The notes under the pieces: model-generated
The model's database searches: none
What the model saw: only the letters and a program-made list of their open reading frames with translations
What the model was told of the DNA's origin: nothing
Made by a program: the position numbers and the translations under genes
Shown: positions 46,071 through 54,487 of the stretch, one piece after another
Layout of the letters: every line of letters begins with the position of its first letter
Numbering within the stretch: the first letter of the stretch is position 1
From: JBBARC01 sp040400005
GTDB lineage: Bacteria > Pseudomonadota > Alphaproteobacteria > Acetobacterales > Acetobacteraceae
Length of the DNA: 64,000 bases
Assembly: GCA_040400005.1 (NCBI GenBank)
Contig: JBBARC010000005.1
Location: 27,499 to 91,498 of the forward strand
Reading direction: 5' to 3'

Positions 46071-46103
46071 AAGGCGGCGGTTCGTAAAAACCGCCGCCCT
46101 TTC
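46071..46103. terminator. Bidirectional terminator between convergent GloVer-type genes
   Basis: GGCGGCGGTT / AACCGCCGCC arms with a short loop, preceded by AAAA and followed by CTTTC. Located between the convergent stops at 46055 and 46132. Confidence 0.8.
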
Positions 46104-46131
46104 ATCTGAAAATTAGCGCCGTGCCGATGCC

Positions 46132-47523
46132 TTAAAACCCGGTGCCGGTCAGCGAAAACACCGTGTTGGTGCCATATCCGGTCACGCCATAAAGCGTGCC
46201 CGCGCTATCCGCCACCAACGGCTCCAACGGCAACGCGCCATCGCCGCTATTGGCGAAGGTGTACAACTGCACGTAGCTCCATGTGCCACTAGCTATGGCC
46301 GGCTTCACCAGTTCAAACACCGCGCCACAGTAATAGGCACTCGCCGCCCCGCAGGCACTGCCCGGTGACGGGGTAAATTCCGCCGTGCCAAACACATTGC
46401 CCGCAGAATTCAGCATCACCCCAACCGGCGATTGCGCCGTGCCAGTATTGGGGAAGGTGTAAAGCTTGGTGAACGCCCAAGTTGTCACCGTGCCGGTGGG
46501 CGGCTTCATTTTGAACACCACGCCACAGCCCGAAACGCCCACCCTCGTGCAGTTGAAGGTCGCGTCGCCACCCTGCAACGCGGTTCCATATAAGGCGCCG
46601 GCGCTATCCATCACCAAACCCGATTGCGGCGAACTGCCATCGGTGGTGTTTTGAAAAACATGCAGATTGGTTTTGGTCCACGCCGTTTTACCCACCGCCG
46701 GCGGCGTTAACGAAAACACTGTGCCGCACGTGTTGTACGACGAGTTATTGGCATACGAACCTTGGCACGCCGTCACCGTCTTGCCGCCCGCCCGCGTGGT
46801 GCCATAAATCTTGCCGGTCTTGCTATCCAGCAACAGCGATGGGTTCGGCCAAATCCCACTGGCACCACCCTGAAACACATACAACACCGTTTCGGTCCAC
46901 GCGGCTGCGGCGCCGGTCGGCGGGGACAACCGAAACACCGTGCCGCAGCCAAAATAGCAATTCGCCGAGCCACCTCCGTTGGTGGTGACGCCATACAAAT
47001 TGCCCGCAGCATCGGCCACCATCCCGCCGGTGGGCGTCGCGCCATCGGCACCGCCGCCAAAGCGGTACAATATGGTGCGCGCCCAGGTGGTGCTGCCGCT
47101 GGTAGGCTTGCTGAGCTTAAAAACTACGCCACAGCCAGGGCCAGGGTCATTCGTGCAACCCGCGCCATCAAACAGCCCGCCGCCCTCGGTGGTGCCATAC
47201 AAATTGCCGGCGCTATCCTCGGTTACCTGGCCAATGCGGTAACCGCCGTTGGCATCATTGGTGAAATTGGCCAAATTATTGCGCACCCACGGGGTGGTGG
47301 CGGCGGCCGGCTTGGTCAGCGAAAACAGGTAACCGCCGGCGCCGCCGCGCTGCGATGTGCCACCATAAATCGTGCCCGCCGTCGCCGATGCGCGCAGCGG
47401 CGAAAACAAATATCCATCGCTGGTAACGCTAAAACTGCCCAGCGTAGAAAGCACGCTGGCCCCCAGCGCAGGTGACGCAACCGGCAGAACAGCCGCTAAT
47501 AAAAAAACTTTAAACGCACGCAT
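46132..47523 (-). CDS. Secreted GloVer-type tandem-repeat protein
   Basis: 463 aa with signal peptide (AFKVFLLAAVLPVASPALGAS). About eight repeats of roughly 55 residues: W-x-x-x-x-L-Y-x-F-x-G-G-A-D-G-A-x-P ... D-x-A-G-N-L-Y-G-x-T-x-x-G-G ... C-G-x-V-F-x-L-x-P-P. This is the choice-of-anchor tandem-repeat GloVer pattern; likely a beta-propeller at the cell surface or exported. Each repeat has a Cys pair (GCGVVFKL, with a Cys about 10 residues earlier). Convergent paralogue of the gene at 44680. Confidence 0.82.
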   Translation of the reverse strand: MRAFKVFLLAAVLPVASPALGASVLSTLGSFSVTSDGYLFSPLRASATAGTIYGGTSQRGGAGGYLFSLTKPAAATTPWVRNNLANFTNDANGGYRIGQVTEDSAGNLYGTTEGGGLFDGAGCTNDPGPGCGVVFKLSKPTSGSTTWARTILYRFGGGADGATPTGGMVADAAGNLYGVTTNGGGSANCYFGCGTVFRLSPPTGAAAAWTETVLYVFQGGASGIWPNPSLLLDSKTGKIYGTTRAGGKTVTACQGSYANNSSYNTCGTVFSLTPPAVGKTAWTKTNLHVFQNTTDGSSPQSGLVMDSAGALYGTALQGGDATFNCTRVGVSGCGVVFKMKPPTGTVTTWAFTKLYTFPNTGTAQSPVGVMLNSAGNVFGTAEFTPSPGSACGAASAYYCGAVFELVKPAIASGTWSYVQLYTFANSGDGALPLEPLVADSAGTLYGVTGYGTNTVFSLTGTGF

Positions 47524-47665
47524 CGCATTAACCCCCAGGGAATTTCCACAAACCTAACAGCAACACCGCCAAAAATTAAGCGGCTTTTGTCAGGTATGTG
47601 CAAATCGCCTGGCAAACCGTGCCCGCGTTGTCACCACCCCCAAAAGCCGCTCTAACCCAGCCTCG

Positions 47666-48634
47666 ATGAAAACCGCCTCCCTTATCGCCGCTTTGGCCGG
47701 CCTCGCCATCGCTACCGCCATCATCGCCTGGTTCGGCGCCAGCACCGTGCTACACGCGGTGCTCTCCGCCGGTTGGCGCGGCTTTGTCCTTTTTACCTTG
47801 TGCCAAGCAACGCTGTTCTTGATGTTAGGCGCTGCCTGGCAGGCACTGGCGCCCGAAATCCCCTACCTTACCCTGGTCGCCTCGCGCGCCGTGCGCGATG
47901 CCGCCAGCAACTGCCTGCCGTTCTCCCATTTGGGCGGCCTCGCCTTGGGTGTGCGCGCCGCCATCCTGCTAAATGTGCCCTGGGCCCGCGCCGCCGCTAC
48001 GTCCACCGCCGACGTCACCGCCGAGTTCTTTGCCCAAATCGCCTACGCCATCGGTGCCCTCGCCTGGCTGTTCTGGCGCGTGCCGGCAAGCCCGCTGGCC
48101 AAGCCCCTGGCCCTGGCCCTGGTGCCGGCGGTGGCGGTGATCGCGCTGTTCGTAGGGGCCCAAAACGGCGCCGGCAAACTGTTTGCCGCCCTTGGTAGGC
48201 GCATCGCCGGCGATCTTGGCACCAGTATCGACGATGGTGCTGCCAGTATTGATACCGAATTCACCCACGTGTACGCCGCCCAAAGCCGGCTGGCGCTGAG
48301 TGCTGCCATCCACCTGCTCGGCTGGCTCGGTAGCGGCATCGCAACTTTTGTTGGCTTCCGCGCGCTGGGCGCCACCATTTCCCTGCCCGATGCTATCGCG
48401 GTTGAAGGGCTGGTGGATGCCGCGATGATCTTCGCCTTCCTCATCCCCGGCCAGCTCGGCGCGCAGGAAGCGGCGTTCGTTGCCATGGGTGCGGCCTTTG
48501 GTGTGCCGGCGCCAATTTCGCTGGGCCTATCCCTGCTGCGCCGCGGCCGCGATGTCGCCATTGGCGTGCCAGTGCTGCTGATCTGGCAAGCCGCCGAAGC
48601 CGCAAGCATCCGGCGGACGCGGCCAATGCCATAG
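47666..48634 (+). CDS. hpnL: HpnL-like integral membrane protein (UPF0104/LPG-synthase TM-like)
   Basis: 322 aa, seven or eight predicted membrane segments. DAASNCLPFSHLGGLALGVRAAIL, VEGLVDAAMIFAFLIPGQLGAQEAAFVAMGAAFGV and SLLRRGRDVAIGVPVLLIWQ fit the HpnL family often found with hopanoid genes. Lies about 3 kb from hpnA, separated by the GloVer genes. Probably a lipid-handling membrane protein. Confidence 0.75.
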   Translation: MKTASLIAALAGLAIATAIIAWFGASTVLHAVLSAGWRGFVLFTLCQATLFLMLGAAWQALAPEIPYLTLVASRAVRDAASNCLPFSHLGGLALGVRAAILLNVPWARAAATSTADVTAEFFAQIAYAIGALAWLFWRVPASPLAKPLALALVPAVAVIALFVGAQNGAGKLFAALGRRIAGDLGTSIDDGAASIDTEFTHVYAAQSRLALSAAIHLLGWLGSGIATFVGFRALGATISLPDAIAVEGLVDAAMIFAFLIPGQLGAQEAAFVAMGAAFGVPAPISLGLSLLRRGRDVAIGVPVLLIWQAAEAASIRRTRPMP

Positions 48635-48749
48635 CATGCGCGCCCTTGAACAACAGCGCCGGCCAGCCGCGGTCAATGTGCCACAACACGGGCGCCGGCC
48701 GTATGCCGTAAACCGCCCGAAATAACACCCCTAACGAAGGACACGCCCC

Positions 48750-49892
48750 ATGCCCAACACCCCACCCCCCACCGGCCGGCAACTGCGCACCCTGGTCACC
48801 GCCGCCGGCACGCTGGAACTCTCACTTACCGATGTGGCGATCCCGGCCCCCGGCCCGGATGACGTCGTCATCCGCATAGAAGCCGCCCCCATCAACCCCT
48901 CCGATATTGGCCTCCTGCTAGGTGCTGCCGACATCACCACCGCCCGCCCAGCCGGCACCGCCACCCACCCGGCAACCACGGCGGACATCCCGCAAAAACT
49001 CATGCGCGCCATGGCCGCCCGCGTAGGCCAATCGCTGCCCGCCGGTAACGAAGGTGCCGGCACCATCATCGCCGCCGGCAGCGCGCCAGAAGCCCAAGCC
49101 CTGATCGGGCGCACCGTGGCACTGCTCGGTGGCGCCATGTATGCGCAGTATGTGGTGGCCAACCACGCCGCCTGCCTGCTGCTGCCGCCGGGCACTACAG
49201 CCGCTGAAGGCGCCTCCTGCTTCGTCAACCCGCTGACCGCGCTCAGCATGACCGAAACCATGCGGCTGGAAGGCCACACCGCCCTGGTGCACACCGCGGC
49301 CGCGTCCAACCTCGGCCAAATGCTGGTCAAAATCTGCGCCGCCGACGGCATCAACCTGGTTAACATCGTGCGCAACCAGGCGCAGGCCGAGCTGCTGCGC
49401 GCCATCGGCGCCACCCACATCTGCGATTCCAGCGCCGATAGCTTCATGACCGACCTCACCGAAGCCCTGGTCGCCACCGGCGCCACCCTGGCGTTCGATG
49501 CCATCGGCGGCGGCAAACTGGCAGGCCAAATTCTCACCGCCATGGAAATCGCCGCCAACCGCACCGCAACCTCGTACAGCCGCTACGGATCATCCACCCA
49601 CAAACAAGTGTATATTTATGGCGGCCTCGATACCCGCCCCACCGAACTCAACCGCGCTTTTGGCATGGCCTGGAGCGTCGGCGGCTGGCTGCTCACCCCC
49701 TTCCTGATGAAAATCGGCGCCGCCGAAATCCAACGCCTACGCACCCGCGTCGCCAGCGAGCTGAAAACCACCTTTGCCAGCCACTACACCCGGGAAATCT
49801 CGCTGCTGGAGGCGGTCGAGGTCAGCACCGTTACCGCGTACAATAAACGCGCAACTGGCGAAAAGTACCTAATTAATCCCAGCAAAACCTAA
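48750..49892 (+). CDS. Zinc-type alcohol dehydrogenase/quinone oxidoreductase-like (MDR) protein
   Basis: 380 aa. GroES-like N-terminus (PAPGPDDVVIRIEAAPINPSDIGLLLG) and Rossmann domain (TALVHTAAASNLGQMLVKICAADGINLVNIVRNQAQAELLRAIGATHICDSS). No structural-zinc Cys cluster is visible, so a quinone-reductase-type NADPH enzyme is more likely. Substrate unknown. Confidence 0.86.
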   Translation: MPNTPPPTGRQLRTLVTAAGTLELSLTDVAIPAPGPDDVVIRIEAAPINPSDIGLLLGAADITTARPAGTATHPATTADIPQKLMRAMAARVGQSLPAGNEGAGTIIAAGSAPEAQALIGRTVALLGGAMYAQYVVANHAACLLLPPGTTAAEGASCFVNPLTALSMTETMRLEGHTALVHTAAASNLGQMLVKICAADGINLVNIVRNQAQAELLRAIGATHICDSSADSFMTDLTEALVATGATLAFDAIGGGKLAGQILTAMEIAANRTATSYSRYGSSTHKQVYIYGGLDTRPTELNRAFGMAWSVGGWLLTPFLMKIGAAEIQRLRTRVASELKTTFASHYTREISLLEAVEVSTVTAYNKRATGEKYLINPSKT

Positions 49893-49937
49893 GGAAAAAG
49901 GCTGGGGGGCCTCACGCGAAGGCGTGCTGCGCACGGG

Positions 49938-49959
49938 GCCGCTCCCCCAGACCCCCGGC
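49938..49959. repeat. Short GC-rich repeat, family D, copy 1
   Basis: CCGCTCCCCCAGACCCCCGG, preceded about 40 bases earlier by AAAAAGGCTGGGGGG; the two blocks can pair. The same pair of blocks occurs at 54396-54438. Likely a terminator after the oxidoreductase. Confidence 0.7.
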
Positions 49960-49991
49960 AATTTGTTGGTATGCGTTCCGGCACCACAGAC

Positions 49992-50022
49992 TTGCCTTAT
50001 ATTAACCTCGCTTACTATAAGC
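49992..50022 (+). promoter_or_regulatory. marR-emrAB promoter with palindromic operator
   Basis: -35-like TTGCCT (49992-49997), 18-base spacer, -10-like TATAAG (50016-50021). The perfect palindrome GCTTACTATAAGC (50010-50022) covers the -10, a fitting MarR operator. The predicted start is within a few bases of the marR ATG, so the mRNA may be leaderless; no Shine-Dalgarno is seen. Confidence 0.6.
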
Positions 50023-50029
50023 TTAGTTC

Positions 50030-50506
50030 ATGGAGCCTTCCCGCGACCTTCTCTCCGTTATCGTCAGCCTCGCCCGCCTGATCCGCACCGAGGCCGATAA
50101 GCGCGCCCGCAGCCACGGCATGACCCGCGCCCAGTGGGCCATCCTGCTGCATGTCGAACGCCGCCCCGGCCTGGTGCAAAAAGAACTCGCCGAAGTGCTG
50201 GAAGTGGAACCCATCACCGTCGCCCGGCTGGTTGATCGGCTGCAAGCCCGCGGCATGGTCGAACGCCGCCCCGATCCCACCGATCGCCGCTGCTGGCGCC
50301 TGCACCTCACCGGCGCCGCCCGCCCGTTAATGGCCGAAATCGATAGCCAGCTGCGCGATCTCGCCCTGCTATCCTGCGCCGGCATCACCCCGGCAGCCCT
50401 CGACATCACCTACGCAGCCCTTGCCGCCATGCGCGACACCATCACTTTCAATCTGCGCGGCACCAAACCCGCCGCCGATGCCCCCAAAACCGAGGAAACC
50501 GCCTGA
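50030..50506 (+). CDS. MarR-family transcriptional regulator
   Basis: 158 aa. Winged helix: MTRAQWAILLHVERRPGLVQKELAEVLEVEPITVARLVDRLQARGMVERRPDPTDRRCWRLHLT. Probably represses the downstream emrA/emrB pair and itself; its stop overlaps the emrA start by one base (TGATG). Confidence 0.93.
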   Translation: MEPSRDLLSVIVSLARLIRTEADKRARSHGMTRAQWAILLHVERRPGLVQKELAEVLEVEPITVARLVDRLQARGMVERRPDPTDRRCWRLHLTGAARPLMAEIDSQLRDLALLSCAGITPAALDITYAALAAMRDTITFNLRGTKPAADAPKTEETA

Positions 50507-51597
50507 TGTCGCAAACGGTCACCACGCGCGACACCGCAACCGCACCAACGCGCGCCAAAAAACGCAGTGCTGCCGCCGTGCTGCGCCCAGCCCTGATGCT
50601 GGTAGGCGTTGCCGCCATCGCCATCGGCGCCACCGCCTACTGGGTTGCCGCCGGCAGCGGGTTTTCAACCGATGATGCCTATATCCGCGCACCAAAACTG
50701 GCGGTCGCCAGCGATATCTCCGGCATTGTCTCCAGCGTCGCCGTGCACGAAGGCCAAGCGGTGCGCGCCGGCGACGTGTTGGTGCAACTCGATCCCCTGC
50801 CGTTCAGCATCGCTGTGGACCAAGCCCGCGCCATGCTGGATACCGCAAAGTTGGAGATGGAAGCCGCCAAACGCGATTACGCCCGCGCCGGCAGTGAAAT
50901 AGCCGCGGCCAGCGCCCGCGTGCAGGCCGCTGCCGCCGACGCCGATCGCTATACCGCCCTGGTGAAAACCGGCGGCGTCACCCGCGCCGAATACGATACC
51001 GCGCGCTTCAAACTCAGCGCCGATCAAGCGGCCCTGGCCGCCCAGCGCGCCGGCGCCGATGTGCTGCTGGCCAAACTCGGCGGCGATGCCGCGGCCGACG
51101 GGCAAACCCTGCCCAGCGTGCGCCTGGCCGCCGCCAAACTGGCCGAAGCTGCCCGCCAACTGGCCCACGCAACTTTGCGCGCCCCGTTTGCCGGCACAGT
51201 AACAAACGTCGATTCCGTGCAGCCCGGCCAATTTTTGGCCGCCGCCACCCCAGCGCTGGCCCTGATCGGCACCGATGCCGTGTGGGTGGAAGCGTTTGCG
51301 AAAGAAACCGATCTCACCTGGGCCCGCGTGGGTGACGCCGCCGATCTGCGGGTTGATACCTACCCCGGCCATATTTTCCGCGGCGTTATTCAAAGCATCA
51401 GCCCGGCGGCCGCCAATTCGTTTTCCGTGCTGCCGGCGCAAAACGCCAGCGGCAATTGGGTCAAAGTGGTGCAACGCATACCCGTGCGCCTCAGCATTGT
51501 GCGCACCGATAGCGACCCCGTTTTGCGCGATGGCATGAGCGTGGTGGTGTCGGTCACCTCCGCCCATAAACGCGTGCTAGCCGACCTGCTGCCGTGA
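50506..51597 (+). CDS. emrA: EmrA/HlyD-family periplasmic adaptor
   Basis: 363 aa. One N-terminal membrane anchor (about 25-47), then the biotinyl-lipoyl-like motif VAVHEGQAVRAGDVLVQLDPLPFSIAVDQARA, coiled-coil hairpin, and a beta-barrel ending LRDGMSVVVSVTS. Links the EmrB pump to an outer-membrane channel. Overlaps marR and emrB. Confidence 0.92.
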   Translation: MSQTVTTRDTATAPTRAKKRSAAAVLRPALMLVGVAAIAIGATAYWVAAGSGFSTDDAYIRAPKLAVASDISGIVSSVAVHEGQAVRAGDVLVQLDPLPFSIAVDQARAMLDTAKLEMEAAKRDYARAGSEIAAASARVQAAAADADRYTALVKTGGVTRAEYDTARFKLSADQAALAAQRAGADVLLAKLGGDAAADGQTLPSVRLAAAKLAEAARQLAHATLRAPFAGTVTNVDSVQPGQFLAAATPALALIGTDAVWVEAFAKETDLTWARVGDAADLRVDTYPGHIFRGVIQSISPAAANSFSVLPAQNASGNWVKVVQRIPVRLSIVRTDSDPVLRDGMSVVVSVTSAHKRVLADLLP

Positions 51598-53153
51598 CCA
51601 CCCCTAGCGCCGGGACCACGGCCGCCCCTGCCGTAACCACGGCCGCGGAAGACTTTTTTCGCGCCGCCCGCCCGCGCCGCAGCATCATTACCGTTTGCGT
51701 TATTCTGGCGACCATTCTGCAAACGCTGGATGCAACCATCGCCAACGTCGCCCTGCCCCGCATGCAGGGGGCATTATCGGCCACCTCCGACCAAATCGCC
51801 TGGGTGCTGACCAGCTACCTAATCGCCTCCGCCATCATGACCCCCAGCATCGGCTGGCTGGTTGGCCGCTTTGGCCGCCGCCGCATGTTTCTATGGTCGA
51901 TGTCGGGCTTTACCCTTGCTTCCATGCTGTGCGGCGCCGCCCAAACGCTGGACCAAATGGTGATCTTTCGCCTCACCCAAGGCATCTGCGGCGCCAGCCT
52001 CATCCCGCTCGGCCAATCGGTGATTTTGGACATGTACGAACCGCACGAACGCGCCGGCGCCATGGCGGTGTGGTCGGTTGGTATCATGTTAGGCCCGGTG
52101 ATTGGCCCCACGCTGGGTGCCTTGCTCACCGAGAGCTACTCCTGGCGCTACGTCTTCTACGTCAATCTACCCCTCGGCATTTTGGGCCTGCTCGGCATCT
52201 GGGCGTTTCTGCCGCGCAGCCAAACCCACCGCCAAGCGTTCGACTGGACCGGCTTTTCAGCCCTCGCCATCGGCATCGCCGGCCTGCAACTGGTGCTTGA
52301 TCGGGGGGAAACCAAAAACTGGTTTTCCAGCACCGAAATCCTGGTCGAAGCCGCCATGTCCCTGGCCGGCTTTTATGTGTTCGCCGTGCACATGTGGTTC
52401 GCCCCCAAACCTTTGCTTAACCGCGTGCTGTTCAAGGATCGCAATTTCGTCGCCTGCCTCGGCATGCAATTCGCCTGCGGCATGGTGCTCAACGCCACCT
52501 CCGCCCTGCTGCCACCCTATTTTCAGGGCTTGGGCGGCTACCCGGTGATGCTGTCAGGCCTCGCCATGGCGCCGCGCGGTTTGGGCACCATCATCGCCTC
52601 CCCCATCGTTGGCCGCTTGGTTGGCCGCATGGACCCGCGCAAAATGATGGCGCTGGGCCTGTTCACCCTGGCCTACTCCACCTGGATCATGACCCGCTGG
52701 ACCCCCGACGTAACGCTTACCCAGCAAATCCCCATGGCCATGTTGCAAGGCGCCACCATCAGTTTGGTGTTCGTGCCCCTGCAGATGATCGCCTTTTCCA
52801 CCCTGCCGCCAGATCTGCGCACCGAAGGCAGCGGCGTGATCGCCTTGCAACGCAACATGGGCGGATCGATCGGCGTGGCCGTGATGGAAACCGAACTCGC
52901 CCGCCACACCCAAACCGCCCATCAGGATTTGGCCAGCTTCGCCACCCCCTTTAACCGCGCGCTAAGCCAAGGCGGTGCGCAAACCTGGTTCAACCTGCGC
53001 ACCCTGCCCGGCCGCGCCATGCTGGATGGCGTGATCACCCACCAAGCCCAGATTATTGCCTACACCGACGATTTTTTGCTGATGACACTGCTGATCCTGC
53101 CCACCGGCCTGCTGGTGTTTTTGATGCGCCGCCCCGCGCCGCTTGGGCGCTAG
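51594..53153 (+). CDS. emrB: EmrB/QacA-type (DHA2) MFS drug exporter
   Basis: 519 aa from a GTG overlapping emrA by four bases. Fourteen membrane segments; LDATIANVALPRMQGALSATSDQIAWVLTSYLIASAIMTPSIGWLVGRFGRRRMF (motifs D1 and A) and QGICGASLIPLGQSVILDMYEPHERAGAMAVWSVGIMLGPVIGPTLG (motifs B and C). Drug/proton antiporter. Confidence 0.95.
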   Translation: MTTPSAGTTAAPAVTTAAEDFFRAARPRRSIITVCVILATILQTLDATIANVALPRMQGALSATSDQIAWVLTSYLIASAIMTPSIGWLVGRFGRRRMFLWSMSGFTLASMLCGAAQTLDQMVIFRLTQGICGASLIPLGQSVILDMYEPHERAGAMAVWSVGIMLGPVIGPTLGALLTESYSWRYVFYVNLPLGILGLLGIWAFLPRSQTHRQAFDWTGFSALAIGIAGLQLVLDRGETKNWFSSTEILVEAAMSLAGFYVFAVHMWFAPKPLLNRVLFKDRNFVACLGMQFACGMVLNATSALLPPYFQGLGGYPVMLSGLAMAPRGLGTIIASPIVGRLVGRMDPRKMMALGLFTLAYSTWIMTRWTPDVTLTQQIPMAMLQGATISLVFVPLQMIAFSTLPPDLRTEGSGVIALQRNMGGSIGVAVMETELARHTQTAHQDLASFATPFNRALSQGGAQTWFNLRTLPGRAMLDGVITHQAQIIAYTDDFLLMTLLILPTGLLVFLMRRPAPLGR

Positions 53154-53157
53154 TAAA

Positions 53158-53313
53158 GGGCAATCGGATGAAGGTAAGATTCTTCTTTTTCTGAAGAAAA
53201 AGAAGCAAAAAGACTTTTGTAATGCTGGGCCTGGGGCAACCCTGCCACCGCGTTCTCCGAACCGCCGTCAAAAAGTCTTTTTTGTTTCTTTTTTGGCATT
53301 CACCCGATTGCCC
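53158..53313. repeat. Family A TIR repeat, copy 6 (156 bp)
   Basis: GGGCAATCGGATGAAGG left end and CATTCACCCGATTGCCC right end. Inside: CTTCTTTTTCTGAAGAAAAAGAAG and CAAAAAGACTTTT, a 40-base GC-rich middle, then AAAAAGTCTTTTTTG. Begins four bases after the emrB stop; probable terminator. Confidence 0.88.
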
Positions 53314-53371
53314 TGGGCGCTAGCACCAGCCATCTTTCCCGCACGCGTGCGATCCGGTATGCCTAATCACC

Positions 53372-53680
53372 ATGCTGCGTCTTATCCTCGCGACCCCGTT
53401 CATTATTGTGCTGGTGGCGTTCGCCCTGTCGAATACCGACCCCGTGCGCCTGGGCCTGTGGCCCACCGATCTGTCGGTGGAAATGCCGCTCTCCATCGCC
53501 ATTCTGGGCTTTTCCGCGGTGTTCTTCTTCCTCGGCGCCCTGATCACCTGGCTGCCCGGCCTTAAAACCCGCAACCGGGCCAACCGCGCTGAAAAACGCC
53601 TGGCCGTGCACGAAGCCCGCATCAAAGCCGCGGCCACCCCCACCCCAATCACCCGCAACCTGCTGGCAGGCCCCCAATGA
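53372..53680 (+). CDS. LapA-domain (DUF1049) membrane protein
   Basis: 102 aa with two membrane segments (about 3-20 and 40-62) and NTDPVRLGLWPTDLSVEMPLSIAILGFSAVFFFLGALITW, typical of LapA/DUF1049, followed by a basic cytoplasmic tail. Overlaps pyrF by four bases; the lapA-pyrF-trpF order is common in alphaproteobacteria. Confidence 0.85.
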   Translation: MLRLILATPFIIVLVAFALSNTDPVRLGLWPTDLSVEMPLSIAILGFSAVFFFLGALITWLPGLKTRNRANRAEKRLAVHEARIKAAATPTPITRNLLAGPQ

Positions 53681-54387
53681 GCCAGAAACTTATTGCAGCG
53701 TTAGACACCGCCGACCTGCCCACAGCGCGGGCCTGGGCCGCAGCCCTGGCCCCCCATTGCGGTGCGCTAAAACTCGGCCTGGAATTCTTTTTGGCCCACG
53801 GCCCGGCCGGCGTCGCCGCCATCGGCCACCTGCCAATCTTCCTCGATCTCAAACTGCACGATATCCCCAACACCGTGGCAGGTGCGGTGCGCTCCGCCCT
53901 GCCCATGGCCCCGGCCATGCTCACCCTGCACGCATCAGGTGGCGGCGCCATGATCGCCGCCGCGCGCGACGTGGTGGAACGCGCCTCCGTGCGCCCCAAA
54001 CTGCTGGCGGTAACCGTGCTCACCAGCCTCGACGCCACCGCATTGCGCGAAATGGGGTTAGACCAAACCCCCGCCCAAATGGTGCTGCGCCTCGCCCGCA
54101 GCGCGCTGGCCCACGGCGCCGATGGTTTGGTGTGTAGTGCCCACGAAGTGGCGCTGTTGCGCGCGGAATTCGGCGCCACCCCCATTCTGGTCGTCCCCGG
54201 CATCCGCCCCGCCGGCAGTGACGTCGCCGACCAAGCCCGCACCATGACCCCCCGCCAAGCCATCCGCGCCGGCGCCGACCACATCGTGGTGGGGCGGCCC
54301 ATCACCAAAGCCGAAAACCCCGCCACCGCCGCAGCCCTGATCGCCGCCGAGATCAACGCGGCCCTTTTGCCGGAAGCGGTTGGGTGA
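53677..54387 (+). CDS. pyrF: PyrF, orotidine 5'-phosphate decarboxylase
   Basis: 236 aa. LIAALDTADLPTARAWA, GALKLGLEFF, and the active site IFLDLKLHDIPNTVAGAV (Asp-x-Lys-x2-Asp), ending IRPAGSDVADQARTMTPRQAIRAGADHIVVGRPIT. Last step of UMP synthesis. Confidence 0.96.
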   Translation: MSQKLIAALDTADLPTARAWAAALAPHCGALKLGLEFFLAHGPAGVAAIGHLPIFLDLKLHDIPNTVAGAVRSALPMAPAMLTLHASGGGAMIAAARDVVERASVRPKLLAVTVLTSLDATALREMGLDQTPAQMVLRLARSALAHGADGLVCSAHEVALLRAEFGATPILVVPGIRPAGSDVADQARTMTPRQAIRAGADHIVVGRPITKAENPATAAALIAAEINAALLPEAVG

Positions 54388-54395
54388 AGAAGAAA

Positions 54396-54438
54396 GAAAA
54401 GGCTGGTGGAGCGAAGCCGCTCCCCCAGACCCCCGGCG
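54396..54438 (+). terminator. Hairpin between pyrF and trpF (family D repeat, copy 2)
   Basis: GGTGGAGCG / CGCTCCCCC stem inside AAAAGGCTGG ... CAGACCCCCGGC, about 10 bases after the pyrF stop and followed by GTTTTG. Sequence shared with 49938-49959. Confidence 0.6.
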
Positions 54439-54487
54439 TTTTGTTTGGCGTGCGTACAGGCAGCACGGATCAGCAGCGAGCAAACCC

